Positions 1 through 7,965 of a stretch of 64,000 nucleotides of DNA are shown in pieces. The notes under the pieces are model-generated. The model did not search any database and was not told where the DNA came from. It was given only the letters and a program-made list of their open reading frames with translations. The stretch comes from JABDGR01 sp964561455 (GTDB taxonomy: Bacteria; Verrucomicrobiota; Verrucomicrobiia; Opitutales; JABDGR01). The position numbers and the translations under genes are program-made. Within the stretch, counting starts at the first letter, position 1, and each line of letters starts with the position of its first letter. The stretch is taken from contig CAZLPS010000007.1 in assembly GCA_964561455.1 (NCBI GenBank), forward strand, positions 33,217-97,216, given 5' to 3'.

Positions 1-515
1 TAGACTATGACGACCGTCAACGGGGTCAGGAACGCACGGCGGAATAATGCGGCCGCCATAACCCCAACCGCAATGCACACGGCTATTTTCCATTCGTACC
101 AAGTCAGGCCGGTCCGCCACAGGGCCGGGGGATAGCCATATTCCATTTTCGCCACGAGATTGATGAGCGCCGCCGGGAGTCCGCAAAAGAGGATGAAGAA
201 CAGGATTTTGGCGGAGAACACCCGTCCACCGGACACGGGCAGTTGCCGCCAATGCATGCCGGGCTTGATGGGTGAATCAACGCGGACCGCAGAGGCCGCC
301 ACGATGACCAACAACACCAAATCCGCAGCCATCAGCACACCCGACCGGTAGCGATTGAACTGAGTAGCGAATTGCCCGGTTGGGGCATTCGGCAGATGCG
401 CGGAAAAATCCATTGCCGGATCCAATGCGCGGAGCGCGAGCACGCCCCACCACAGCGCCAGCAGCGGCCAGAGCTGGCGGAAGTCCTTCTTGGTGATGTG
501 CCAGATAATCTTCAC
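1..515 (-). CDS. ABC-2 type transporter permease, N-terminal part (runs off window)
   Basis: A reading frame opens with a GTG at 513-515, 7 bp after the stop of the upstream ABC ATPase, and is still open at base 1. The translation begins VKIIWHITKKDFRQLWPLL, followed by a first membrane segment (about residues 18-32), a segment near residues 68-85 (GVLMAADLVLLVIVAAS), and further hydrophobic stretches. This layout, with a cytoplasmic N-terminus containing a KKDFRQ-type motif and then helices, is typical of ABC-2 permeases partnered with YtrB-like ATPases. The C-terminal part lies outside the window. The substrate is unknown. Membrane location and partnership with the next gene are inferred from operon position. 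Confidence 0.75.
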   Translation of the reverse strand, partial: MKIIWHITKKDFRQLWPLLALWWGVLALRALDPAMDFSAHLPNAPTGQFATQFNRYRSGVLMAADLVLLVIVAASAVRVDSPIKPGMHWRQLPVSGGRVFSAKILFFILFCGLPAALINLVAKMEYGYPPALWRTGLTWYEWKIAVCIAVGVMAAALFRRAFLTPLTVVIV

Positions 516-522
516 GGCAGGA

Positions 523-1431
523 TTAGTTCGTTTTGCTGCGGCTGACCCGGGCCAGCGTAACGTAAATTTCCCGCAACGGCACCGGCGAGGCAGTGGAGGT
601 GGAGCCGGGGAACATTTCCCCGCAGCGCTTTTCGGTTTCTCCCGTGGTGTAGCCCGAATCTATAAAGCGCGACATCATTCCGGCCTCCTCATAATTCAGC
701 CAGGCGGCGGGGCGGTTGGCGGCGGGCCCGGAGCCATTAGCGGAAGTGCGCGTCACCTCGATCCGCCGGAAGCGCCTTTGCAGGGATTCCAATTCCTCGG
801 CGAACCGGAGTTTACCGTTTTCGATGACGCCAATCCAATCGGCGAGGCGCTCGATGTCCTCGATGTCGTGGGAGGAGATGAAAATCGTCCATTCGCCTTG
901 GGCGGAGGTTTCGATGAGGCCGCGGATGAAATCGTCGCGCACGACGGGGTCGAGGCCGCTGAAGGGTTCATCGAGGACGAGGAGTTCCGGGTGGTAGGCG
1001 AGGGCGGCCATCAGCGCGGCCTTCATTTTCATCCCGCGGGAGAGATGCTTCAGCTTCCGGTCGGCGGGCAGCTCGAAGTCCCTCAATAGCTTTTTCTCAA
1101 GGGCGGTGTCCCAAGTGGGGTAGAATGGGCGGCAGTAATCGAGGAACTGCTGCACGGTCATCCACTCGGGTAATTCCATGCCGTCGGCCACGTAGCCGAT
1201 GCGCCGGAGTTCCTTGGGGCTGAGCTTGCGCGAGTCCGCGCCAAGCACCTTGGCGCCGCCGGCGGTGGGCTGCAGCAGGTTCATGAGCATCTTGATGGTG
1301 GTGCTTTTGCCGGCCCCGTTGGGGCCGAGCAGCGCGTAAACGGCCCCTTGCGGGACAGTGAGATCAAGGCCGTGGACGGCTTCAAGACGGCCGAATCGCC
1401 GGGTCAGTCCGTGGGTTTCGATGACGTTCAT
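523..1431 (-). CDS. ABC transporter ATP-binding protein (YtrB-like)
   Basis: The 302-residue protein has a complete ABC ATPase core: Walker A GPNGAGKST at about 36-44, ABC signature LSRGMK at about 130-135, and Walker B LLVLDEPFSGLDP at about 150-162. It would energise the permease encoded 7 bp downstream. Its start overlaps the 3' end of the upstream GntR-family regulator by 50 bp, so regulator, ATPase and permease form one operon. The C-terminal 80 residues lack a recognisable domain. A regulator-ATPase-permease order like this is known for the Bacillus ytr operon, which responds to cell-envelope stress. The substrate here cannot be read from the sequence. Confidence 0.9.
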   Translation of the reverse strand: MNVIETHGLTRRFGRLEAVHGLDLTVPQGAVYALLGPNGAGKSTTIKMLMNLLQPTAGGAKVLGADSRKLSPKELRRIGYVADGMELPEWMTVQQFLDYCRPFYPTWDTALEKKLLRDFELPADRKLKHLSRGMKMKAALMAALAYHPELLVLDEPFSGLDPVVRDDFIRGLIETSAQGEWTIFISSHDIEDIERLADWIGVIENGKLRFAEELESLQRRFRRIEVTRTSANGSGPAANRPAAWLNYEEAGMMSRFIDSGYTTGETEKRCGEMFPGSTSTASPVPLREIYVTLARVSRSKTN

Positions 1432-1822
1432 GTGTTTTGGGGGAGGGTGAAAGTTTTTCCCATTGGGAGACCAGGCCGTCTTGGACTTCGTCGAGGGTCA
1501 TGCCCATGCGTTTGGCTTCGACAACGGTGCGTTCGAGTTCCGCGCCGAGCACCTCCGCGCGTTCGCGGCGGTTGCCTTCCGTTGGCGCGGCGACGATGCT
1601 GCCGATGGCCGGGGTGGTTACGAGCACGCCTTCCTGCACGAGCGCCGCGATGACTTTGTGTGCCGTGTTGGGGTTGATGCGAAGTTCCTGGCTCAATTGC
1701 CGGACAGAGGGAAAAGCGTCGCCGGTTCGCAATTGGCCCATGACCACGGCTTTTTTTGCGGCATAGACGATTTGCTCGGTGAGGGGCAAACCGGCGCGAA
1801 GCTCGATGGTGAAGGGTAACAT
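1382..1822 (-). CDS. GntR-family (YtrA subfamily) transcriptional regulator
   Basis: This 146-residue protein carries a winged helix-turn-helix over residues 10-75. It includes PLTEQIVYAAKKAVVMGQ and the recognition-helix region SVRQLSQELRINPNTAHKVI. The short C-terminal extension, with no FCD or UTRA effector domain, is characteristic of the YtrA subfamily, which usually represses an adjacent ABC transporter operon. The ATG at 1822 has no Shine-Dalgarno sequence and lies only 4 bp from an imperfect palindrome (1827-1849) inside a likely promoter. This fits a leaderless or very short-leader transcript under autoregulation. The last 50 bp overlap the ATPase gene. Confidence 0.88.
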   Translation of the reverse strand: MLPFTIELRAGLPLTEQIVYAAKKAVVMGQLRTGDAFPSVRQLSQELRINPNTAHKVIAALVQEGVLVTTPAIGSIVAAPTEGNRRERAEVLGAELERTVVEAKRMGMTLDEVQDGLVSQWEKLSPSPKTHERHRNPRTDPAIRPS

Positions 1823-1826
1823 GGGG

Positions 1827-1865
1827 CTGTACTACTACTACTAGCACAGATGGAACGATTGTCAA
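1827..1865 (-). promoter_or_regulatory. Promoter with candidate YtrA operator
   Basis: On the minus strand a perfect TTGACA (-35) lies at 1860-1865. TAGTAG-like -10 candidates follow 16-19 bp downstream, within a TAG-triplet run at 1833-1844. A 23-bp imperfect palindrome (1827-1849, arms CTGTACTA / CTAGCACAG, 9 of 11 pairs matching) covers the -10 region and ends 4 bp before the regulator start codon. A repressor bound there would block transcription of the regulator-ATPase-permease operon. The palindrome is seen directly; its function is inferred. Confidence 0.55.
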
Positions 1866-1882
1866 GGGGGGTTCTGGAGAAA

Positions 1883-2054
1883 GTTGGGAGCGGGGAGCGG
1901 GGAGGCCGCTGACGTCAATATTGTTGTATTGCTCTATTGTTGTATTGTTGAAGGTCGGAGCGATGGGAGAGGCAGATATCAAGGTGTTTTGGTTCTGGGT
2001 GCTTGGTTCTTTGTTCTTATTCCAGCTTCCAACTTCTAGCTTCCAGCTTCCCAC
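1883..2054. repeat. Intergenic region with two phased heptanucleotide arrays
   Basis: The 335-bp gap between the GntR gene and purE has no convincing gene. It holds a short array at 1883-1904 (GTTGGGA GCGGGGA). A longer one at 1991-2054 has nine 7-bp units in register, such as TTCCAGC, TTCCAAC, TTCTAGC and TTCCAGC. An AT-rich TTGTTGTATTG motif precedes the second array at about 1920-1948. A related layout recurs at 51795-51892. Confidence 0.75.
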
Positions 2055-2157
2055 GGTGCCTAGGTGTCTATTACCCTCCGTCGCGTCAATCGCCTCAGTC
2101 GCCTTGCCCAAAAAATTCCCTTGGCCTCAGGCCTTCGTTCCGTGAGACTTGCGGGAT

Positions 2158-2652
2158 ATGAGCAAAGCCGCCAAGCCGCTCGTCGGCATTATCATGGGCA
2201 GCCAGTCGGACTGGGAGACCATGAGGCACGCTGCCGACATACTGGGTGAACTGGGCATCCCGCATGAGACGCGGATCGTGAGCGCCCACCGCACGCCGAA
2301 GCGCCTTTACGAATACGCGCAGACGGCAGCCGGGCGCGGGTTGAAGATTATCGTTGCCGGCGCGGGTGGCGCGGCCCATTTGCCGGGCATGGCGGCGGCG
2401 TTGACCCATCTGCCTGTCCTCGGTGTGCCGGTCGAGTCCAAAGCACTCAAAGGCTTGGACTCCCTGCTTTCGATTGCGCAAATGCCGAAGGGGATCCCGG
2501 TGGCGACGCTGGCGATCGGGCCGGCCGGGGCGGCGAACGCGGGGCTCGCGGCCGCGGCCATCCTGTCGCTGAATGATCCCGTTCTGCGCGCGGGGTTGAT
2601 TGCTTATCGCAACCGGCAAACTGCGGCGGTCGCCAAAAAGCCCAAGGTGTAA
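2158..2652 (+). CDS. purE: N5-carboxyaminoimidazole ribonucleotide mutase PurE
   Basis: The 164-residue product is a class I PurE. It carries the nucleotide-binding GSQSDW motif near residue 14, the SAHRTP motif near residue 42, and the GAGGAAHLPGM loop near residue 71. It converts N5-CAIR to CAIR in de novo purine synthesis, acting with PurK, which is encoded two genes downstream. An in-frame TTG nine bases upstream (2149) is possible, but the ATG at 2158 gives the usual N-terminus (MSKAAKPLVGIIMGSQSDW). Length matches the family (about 160-170). Confidence 0.95.
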   Translation: MSKAAKPLVGIIMGSQSDWETMRHAADILGELGIPHETRIVSAHRTPKRLYEYAQTAAGRGLKIIVAGAGGAAHLPGMAAALTHLPVLGVPVESKALKGLDSLLSIAQMPKGIPVATLAIGPAGAANAGLAAAAILSLNDPVLRAGLIAYRNRQTAAVAKKPKV

Positions 2653-2682
2653 GAACAGCAATCACTCCAAACGACGCCCCCG

Positions 2683-3384
2683 ATGACTTTGAAGCGCGCC
2701 GACCGGCCGAATCCGTGGAAGCGCCCTGTCCGGCGCGCGCTGTTTGCGCTGGGCGTTCTCACCCTGCTCGGTTTGCTGGCGGTGTTTTTGCTGAATTGGT
2801 GGGTCATCCAATCTGCCTCCGGGCAGATTTATACCAAGGTTGAAAGCATTCCAGCGGAGCCCGTGGCGCTCGTGCTCGGCGCGGGGCCGGCTTCCCAATA
2901 TTTTGCCGCTCGGCTCGATGCCGCCGTGGCGCTGTTTCGCGCGGGCAAGGTGAAGCATTTTCTGGTCTCCGGCGACGGCGTGGCCGTGGACCCGCAGGGC
3001 AGCGAGACCGCCCTCATGCGGCAAGGTCTGATTAGTCGCGGTATTCCTGCATCGGCCATCACACGTGACGACGCCGGCCTGCGGACGCTGGATTCCATGG
3101 CCCGGGCCAGGAATATCTTTGGACTTTCGACGGTCATCATCGTGACGCAGGAGTTTCACCTGGCCCGGGCCCTGTACCTGGCGCGCGCCTGGGGCCTGCA
3201 TGCGGTTGGATTTGTCGCGGCAGACCCCGGGGACGATTTCTACGATTCGCATCTGCGCGAATGGCTGGCGCGGGTCAAGGCGGTGGCGGACATCAACTGG
3301 CTCGGCACCCAGCCCGCGAAGCTCGGGCCGCCGATGCCAATTTTTCCCAAAATGGCGCTGGCCTCCACCGCCGCCAGTTTCTAA
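2683..3384 (+). CDS. SanA/YdcF-like DUF218 membrane-anchored protein
   Basis: The 233-residue protein has one N-terminal membrane helix (about residues 19-41) and a DUF218 domain. Family landmarks include LVLGAG (VALVLGAGPAS), the HFLVSGDG strand-loop, DSMARARNIF, and VIIVTQEFHLARAL. SanA of E. coli affects envelope permeability to vancomycin, and the biochemical activity of the family is poorly defined. The gene lies 30 bp after purE and 11 bp before purK, so it is probably co-transcribed with both. Its placement inside a purine operon is unusual, and no functional link to purines is apparent. Confidence 0.85.
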   Translation: MTLKRADRPNPWKRPVRRALFALGVLTLLGLLAVFLLNWWVIQSASGQIYTKVESIPAEPVALVLGAGPASQYFAARLDAAVALFRAGKVKHFLVSGDGVAVDPQGSETALMRQGLISRGIPASAITRDDAGLRTLDSMARARNIFGLSTVIIVTQEFHLARALYLARAWGLHAVGFVAADPGDDFYDSHLREWLARVKAVADINWLGTQPAKLGPPMPIFPKMALASTAASF

Positions 3385-3395
3385 CTTTGCCCTTC

Positions 3396-4559
3396 ATGAG
3401 TTTCCATTCCCGTATTTTGGCGCCCGGTTCGATGATCGGCGTGCTGGGCGGCGGACAGTTGGGCCGCATGTCGTTGCTCGCCGGCCGGCGGCTGGGCTAC
3501 CGCTTTCACGTTTACGACCCGGCCTCTGGCTGTTGCGCGGCCCCGGTGGCCGAGAAAACTTTTTCCAGTCCTTGGGATGACCCCGCCGCCCTGGCTGATT
3601 TTGCCGCCGCCCTTGACGCGGTGACCCTCGAATTCGAAAACGTGCCGGCGGCAACTTTGAAGCTTTTGGAGAAACTTGTTCCCGCCCGACCGGGCGTGCG
3701 GGTGTTGGAAGTTTGCCAGAATCGGCGCCGGGAAAAGGAATTCTTGCGCCGCCATGGATTTCCCTGCGCCGATTTCGCGGTGGTGACTTCGGCCGTCCAA
3801 CTGGAGCGCGCCGCCACAAAGCTCGGTTTACCCTGTGTCTTAAAAACCGCCGTGTGCGGTTACGACGGCAAGGGCCAGTTGAAATTGCCCGCGCTCCCCG
3901 CTGGAATTTCGCCCGATTGGGATGCCGTCTGGCGCAGCTTTGACGCGGACATTGCAGTAGTGGAGAAGTGGATTCCCTTTTCAGCGGAATGCTCGGTGAT
4001 TGTCGCCCGCGGGCTGAATGGCGAGATGGCGACGTTTCCGATGGCGGAGAACGATCACCGCCGGCACATCCTGCACCGGAGCATCGTGCCCGGGCGACTG
4101 CCGGATAAGTTGCATCGGGCGGGGTCGGAACTGGCGAAAGAAATTGCTGAAACGCTCGGCGTAGTGGGCCTGCTGGCAGTCGAGCTGTTTTGCGTGGATG
4201 GGAAACTGCTGGTCAATGAACTTGCCCCGCGGCCACACAACAGCGGGCATTATACGCTGGATGCCTGCGTCACGAGCCAGTTCGAGCAGCACATTCGCGC
4301 GGTGGCGGGTTTGCCGTTGGGCGCGACTGACCTGCTGCGTCCGGCGGTGATGATTAATTTGTTGGGGGACGTCTGGCAGGGAGGGCGCGCGCCGAATTGG
4401 GCGAAGTTATTGCAGGATCCGCGGGTTAAGTTGCACCTTTACGACAAAGGGGAGCCGCGGTTGGGTCGAAAGATGGGGCATTTTACGGTGATGGATGAGA
4501 ATCCGAAAGATGCGTTGAAGCTGGCGGATCAGCTTTTCGAGGAGTTGGCGGGGGTGTAA
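3396..4559 (+). CDS. purK: 5-(carboxyamino)imidazole ribonucleotide synthase PurK
   Basis: The 387-residue ATP-grasp enzyme makes N5-CAIR from AIR, ATP and bicarbonate, the substrate for PurE. It begins MSFHSRILAPGSMIGVLGGG. The GVLGGGQLGRM motif is the pre-ATP-grasp start, and ATP-grasp features follow (VLKTAVCGYDGKGQ, VEKWIPFSAECSVI, NELAPRPHNSGHYTLD). A longer reading frame extends upstream to 3261 but overlaps the sanA-like gene and has no homology, so the ATG at 3396, 11 bp after that gene's stop, is preferred. No terminator is visible after the gene. Confidence 0.95.
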   Translation: MSFHSRILAPGSMIGVLGGGQLGRMSLLAGRRLGYRFHVYDPASGCCAAPVAEKTFSSPWDDPAALADFAAALDAVTLEFENVPAATLKLLEKLVPARPGVRVLEVCQNRRREKEFLRRHGFPCADFAVVTSAVQLERAATKLGLPCVLKTAVCGYDGKGQLKLPALPAGISPDWDAVWRSFDADIAVVEKWIPFSAECSVIVARGLNGEMATFPMAENDHRRHILHRSIVPGRLPDKLHRAGSELAKEIAETLGVVGLLAVELFCVDGKLLVNELAPRPHNSGHYTLDACVTSQFEQHIRAVAGLPLGATDLLRPAVMINLLGDVWQGGRAPNWAKLLQDPRVKLHLYDKGEPRLGRKMGHFTVMDENPKDALKLADQLFEELAGV

Positions 4560-4591
4560 GTTGCATCTTATACCATTTCTCAGGCGCTTAT

Positions 4592-4627
4592 GGACTAAAT
4601 GGACTGGATGGACCGTATGGACCGTTT
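4592..4627. repeat. Nine-base tandem array downstream of purK
   Basis: Four in-register 9-bp units (GGACTAAAT, GGACTGGAT, GGACCGTAT, GGACCGTTT) occupy most of the 134-bp gap between the convergent purK and oxidoreductase genes. Related units occur in reverse orientation at 23941-23958. No hairpin terminator is evident here. Confidence 0.7.
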
Positions 4628-4693
4628 TCGACTGAAGTCCAAAAGCGGCCTGGAATTGGTATTACTTTTTACTCTTCTGAATTACCCAAAGCT

Positions 4694-5806
4694 TTACTCC
4701 TTGCCAAGGATCACCATTTTCTCCTCCCGCCGCGCGGACTCCAGGCACGCTTCCAGCACCTGTTGGGTCTTCAATGCCACCTCCGGCCAAAATTTGATTA
4801 GCCGCCCCGACTGCACCTGGTTGGCGAAATTTTTGACCATGTTCACCTCTTGGGCGCCGCGGCGGCTGTTGCCGGGTTCGCGGACGAGCCAGCGCTTTAA
4901 ATGGGGCTGCATATACGCCTCGGTGCCTTTGAAGTGGAATTCCATTCGACCTGTCTCAAAGGCGAGGTGATTGCCTTGAAAGGGTAGAACAAAGTCGTTC
5001 ATGGACAGCCAGCCTTTCGTGCCAATAAGGTTCACCCGCTGCTCGAGGGCGGTGACAAACGAGCAGTAGAAATCGCTGGAGGCGCCGTTCTGAAAAAACA
5101 ACTCACCGGAAAATTCGGTAATCACCGGGGTGCCACCCGCGGGCGGGTTCACTTGGGAGAGAATGCGCCCCGAGACCCGCGCAGGCAGCTCCCAATTCAT
5201 GGCCCAGAGGGCAATCCGGATGCAATACCAGCCTTGGTCGCCAAGGCAGCCGAGCGGTTCCAACTGGCTGTTCGCGCGGATGTTGGTGGTATAGAATTTC
5301 TTGTCGCTATCGAATTGAAATGCCGAACTGATGCGCCGGGCCCGCCCGATGGTCTTTCGGTCATCGAGCACCGCGCGCATGCGCCCGAGGCGTTTGGTGT
5401 GCATGAACATCACACCATCCATGAACTGGACGTGGTTTCGCCGGCAGGCCTCAATCATCTCCAACAAATCGGCCGAAGTCACCGCACAAGGTTTTTCACA
5501 GAGGACATGTTTGCCGGCGGCGGCGGCACGCAACACCCATTCCTTGCGGATGCCAGTCGGCAGGGGGAGGTAAATGGCGTCCACGTCGGGAGCTGCAATT
5601 AAGTCTTCATATTTGCCCAGGGCGCGGGGTATTTGCGGAAAGGGGGCGGGTGCCTGACATTCGGCAATGAATTTCCGGCTGCGGGCGACGTCCCGGCTGG
5701 CCACGGCGGTGACGGTGCTGTTGCCCGAGAGTTGGATGGCCTGCCAGATTTTGCGGGCGATTTGCGCGGTGCCGAGGATGCCCCAGCGAAGTTTGGTGCT
5801 CTTCAT
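4694..5806 (-). CDS. Gfo/Idh/MocA family NAD(P)-dependent oxidoreductase
   Basis: The 370-residue protein begins with a Rossmann fold (RWGILGTAQIARKIWQAI, residues 7-24). It has the family motif for cofactor and substrate, VLCEKPCAVT near residue 100, and a C-terminal GFO/IDH domain. These enzymes oxidise or reduce sugars, inositols or sugar nucleotides; the substrate here is not determinable. The gene is convergent with purK and lies 16 bp upstream of the next minus-strand gene, so it is the last gene of that transcription unit. A second family member, only distantly similar, lies at 39091-40140. Confidence 0.85.
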   Translation of the reverse strand: MKSTKLRWGILGTAQIARKIWQAIQLSGNSTVTAVASRDVARSRKFIAECQAPAPFPQIPRALGKYEDLIAAPDVDAIYLPLPTGIRKEWVLRAAAAGKHVLCEKPCAVTSADLLEMIEACRRNHVQFMDGVMFMHTKRLGRMRAVLDDRKTIGRARRISSAFQFDSDKKFYTTNIRANSQLEPLGCLGDQGWYCIRIALWAMNWELPARVSGRILSQVNPPAGGTPVITEFSGELFFQNGASSDFYCSFVTALEQRVNLIGTKGWLSMNDFVLPFQGNHLAFETGRMEFHFKGTEAYMQPHLKRWLVREPGNSRRGAQEVNMVKNFANQVQSGRLIKFWPEVALKTQQVLEACLESARREEKMVILGKE

Positions 5807-5822
5807 GAATTAAATAAATTAA

Positions 5823-6581
5823 TTAAAACGCTTTGTGCTCCCGCCAGTCACGCTTATCGTCGCCAAGTTTTTCAAGAATAATCAAGTTGGCGGCGCGAAA
5901 TTCGTGCCACGGTTTTGCCGCCTCCGGCGCCAGCCAGCGGTGGGCGGCCGGGAGTTGGCGGGCGACGGCTGCGGCCATCGAGCGCATTTGCTGTTTGCGC
6001 GTGGGCGGGCCACCCCGCGGACTAGCCTGGTGGATGCGATAGGGGCGGTTGGCCAGAATGTACCGGACGACTTTTTGCAACGACGGCATCCACAAATCAT
6101 GAAAACCCACCGCGCCGCCGACCTCCAACCGCTTGTCCACCAGGATGAAATCAAGGAGGCTCAGGTCAAACAGGTGGGATGCATCTATAAAAGCAAATTG
6201 CAGCGGGGGAAACCGGTCAAAAACCTCCTCCGGATAATTCTCATAAAACTCCAGCCGTTTCTGCAAGCCCGCGCGTCGGACATTTTCCCGCCCGGCGCCC
6301 CCGACAAAACTGGTTTGAAAGGGGTCGCTCACGTAATGCCGGCCCGCACCGTTGGCCTCCAACGCGCCGAGAATCGCGAGGCCGGAAACGCCGAGGGCAA
6401 AACCAATTTCCCCCGTCGCCTGGGGCTTTAAGGTGCGCACGAGGGTGTAAAGAGCCAACGCCTCCTCGCTCGAAATGTTGGAGTGCAGCTTTTGGACCGC
6501 GCCCTGGGCATCGCGGAAGGTGCCGGACTCCAGCATATCGCGGAGAACGGGCGGCAGATCAGTGATGCTGAATTGGGCCAT
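5823..6581 (-). CDS. Class I SAM-dependent methyltransferase (Methyltransf_24-like)
   Basis: The 252-residue protein has an IGFALGVSGLAILGAL motif (SAM-binding glycine loop) around residue 55 and the FAFIDASHLFDLSLLDF motif typical of small Methyltransf_24 enzymes. The acceptor is unknown. The ATG at 6581 gives the start MAQFSITDLPP. A longer in-frame extension runs back into the 3' end of the cmk-plsC gene and is Arg/Pro-rich, so it was rejected. The gene starts 7 bp downstream of the kinase/acyltransferase stop and is probably co-transcribed. Confidence 0.8.
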   Translation of the reverse strand: MAQFSITDLPPVLRDMLESGTFRDAQGAVQKLHSNISSEEALALYTLVRTLKPQATGEIGFALGVSGLAILGALEANGAGRHYVSDPFQTSFVGGAGRENVRRAGLQKRLEFYENYPEEVFDRFPPLQFAFIDASHLFDLSLLDFILVDKRLEVGGAVGFHDLWMPSLQKVVRYILANRPYRIHQASPRGGPPTRKQQMRSMAAAVARQLPAAHRWLAPEAAKPWHEFRAANLIILEKLGDDKRDWREHKAF

Positions 6582-6588
6582 GGCGGAA

Positions 6589-7944
6589 TCAGGGTTGGGA
6601 ATCATCCACCCAGGGCGGCGGCAGCGCGGCAATGGCGGCCATGACGCGGGCGGCGATGGTCTCGTAACGCTTGGGGTCGCCGGGGCCGGGATCGTAGTCG
6701 CGCGGTAGCAGGACTTTGCCATAGGTTACTCCCAGGCGGTAAAAGGGCCGGGGTAAAATGAGCTTGCGGTTGAAGGTCTCGAAAACCCCAAACACGCGCG
6801 CGGGCACAATCGGCACGCCCACTTTGCCCGCGAGCAACCCGACCCCGCGCCGTGCCGGTTGCAACTGGCCGTCCCGCGTCCGGGTGCCCTCGGGGAAAAC
6901 CTGCACGCCCTCGCCGGCTTTCAGGGCGGCGAAAACCCGCTTGAACGCGCCGATGTCACCCTCGCCGTCGCGGTCCACGGGAATGCATTTGAGCCGGTCG
7001 AGCGCCCAACCCAGCACAGGATTTTGCCAGAGGGTCTTGCGCGAGAAAAAGCAGATTGGCCGCGGCAAATAGCACCCCAGCAGCAAAGGGTCCAAAAAGC
7101 TCGCATGGTTCGAGGCGACCAGAAATCCGCCGCAGCGTGGGACGTTTTCGACTCCCTTGGCCTCCGCCCGGCCAGCCACTTGCATGAAGCCGCGCGCCGT
7201 CAGCCAAACCAGTCGGTAGAACCACGGAAACGCCGCCGCCGCCGGTGCGCCGGACTGCGCCTGAATGGCCGCTTCGACCAGCGTGGCGGCGTGCGCGGCC
7301 ACCTGGTCGAGATTCATCTCCGAAGAATCAATCACCGTGGCGCCGGAGGGGCAGGTGAGGGGCGCGGTCGCACGGGCGGAGTCCAGCCGGTCGCGCTCGG
7401 CGACGGCGTCGGCCTGGCCTTCGGCAGCGCGGCGTTGCGCGCGTTTCTCCGGGTCGGCGGTGAGGAAGAGCCGTAACGAGGCATCGGGAAAAATGACGGA
7501 GCCTATGTCGCGCCCTTCCATGACCAGCCCGGCAAACCCGCGTGCGCGCGCAAATCCCGCCTGGCTACGCTGATAGTCAAACAAGTACCGGCGGACCGCG
7601 GGCTGTGCGGCGAAGCGGGAGACCTGGGCATTCACTTCCGGGGTGCGCAAGGAGGCATCGGCCGGCACGACACCGCCGAGCGCAATGCGGGCGGCCCGGC
7701 CTTCGACGCGGGTGCCCAAAGACAGATTCTGCAGGGCGTGCGCCATGGCGGCGGGGTCGTCAGGCGAAACGCCCGCATTGCGCAAGGCAAGGGTGACAGC
7801 GCGGTAGTGCGCACCCGTGTCCACATGCAGAAAATTAAACCGAGGCGCGAGGGCGCGGGCCAGCGAGGATTTGCCGGAGGCGGCGCCGCCATCCACGGCG
7901 ACGATGAGAAAAGGATTCAATGGAGACACGTGGTCTTTATTCAC
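6589..7944 (-). CDS. Fused cytidylate kinase / 1-acylglycerol-3-phosphate acyltransferase
   Basis: The 451-residue protein joins two enzymes. Residues about 10-225 form cytidylate kinase: P-loop GGAASGKSS at 19-27, DTGAHYRAVT near 42, and GRDIGSVIFPDA. They phosphorylate CMP/dCMP. Residues about 235-445 form a PlsC-type acyltransferase with NHASFLD (HX4D) near 280 and FPEGTR near 352, which makes phosphatidic acid. Cmk normally stands alone at about 225 residues, and fusion to a PlsC domain is uncommon. Both active-site motif sets look complete. The first methionine is 10 residues before the P-loop strand; an alternative start a few codons downstream cannot be excluded. Confidence 0.92.
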   Translation of the reverse strand: MNKDHVSPLNPFLIVAVDGGAASGKSSLARALAPRFNFLHVDTGAHYRAVTLALRNAGVSPDDPAAMAHALQNLSLGTRVEGRAARIALGGVVPADASLRTPEVNAQVSRFAAQPAVRRYLFDYQRSQAGFARARGFAGLVMEGRDIGSVIFPDASLRLFLTADPEKRAQRRAAEGQADAVAERDRLDSARATAPLTCPSGATVIDSSEMNLDQVAAHAATLVEAAIQAQSGAPAAAAFPWFYRLVWLTARGFMQVAGRAEAKGVENVPRCGGFLVASNHASFLDPLLLGCYLPRPICFFSRKTLWQNPVLGWALDRLKCIPVDRDGEGDIGAFKRVFAALKAGEGVQVFPEGTRTRDGQLQPARRGVGLLAGKVGVPIVPARVFGVFETFNRKLILPRPFYRLGVTYGKVLLPRDYDPGPGDPKRYETIAARVMAAIAALPPPWVDDSQP

Positions 7945-7965
7945 AATATTTTCGCCGGAGGCAAT

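Noticed and set aside
1921..2145. Plus-strand reading frame of 74 codons before purE
   Set aside because: It lies in the heptad array, has low-complexity Leu/Pro/Ser composition, and no domain or ribosome-binding site.
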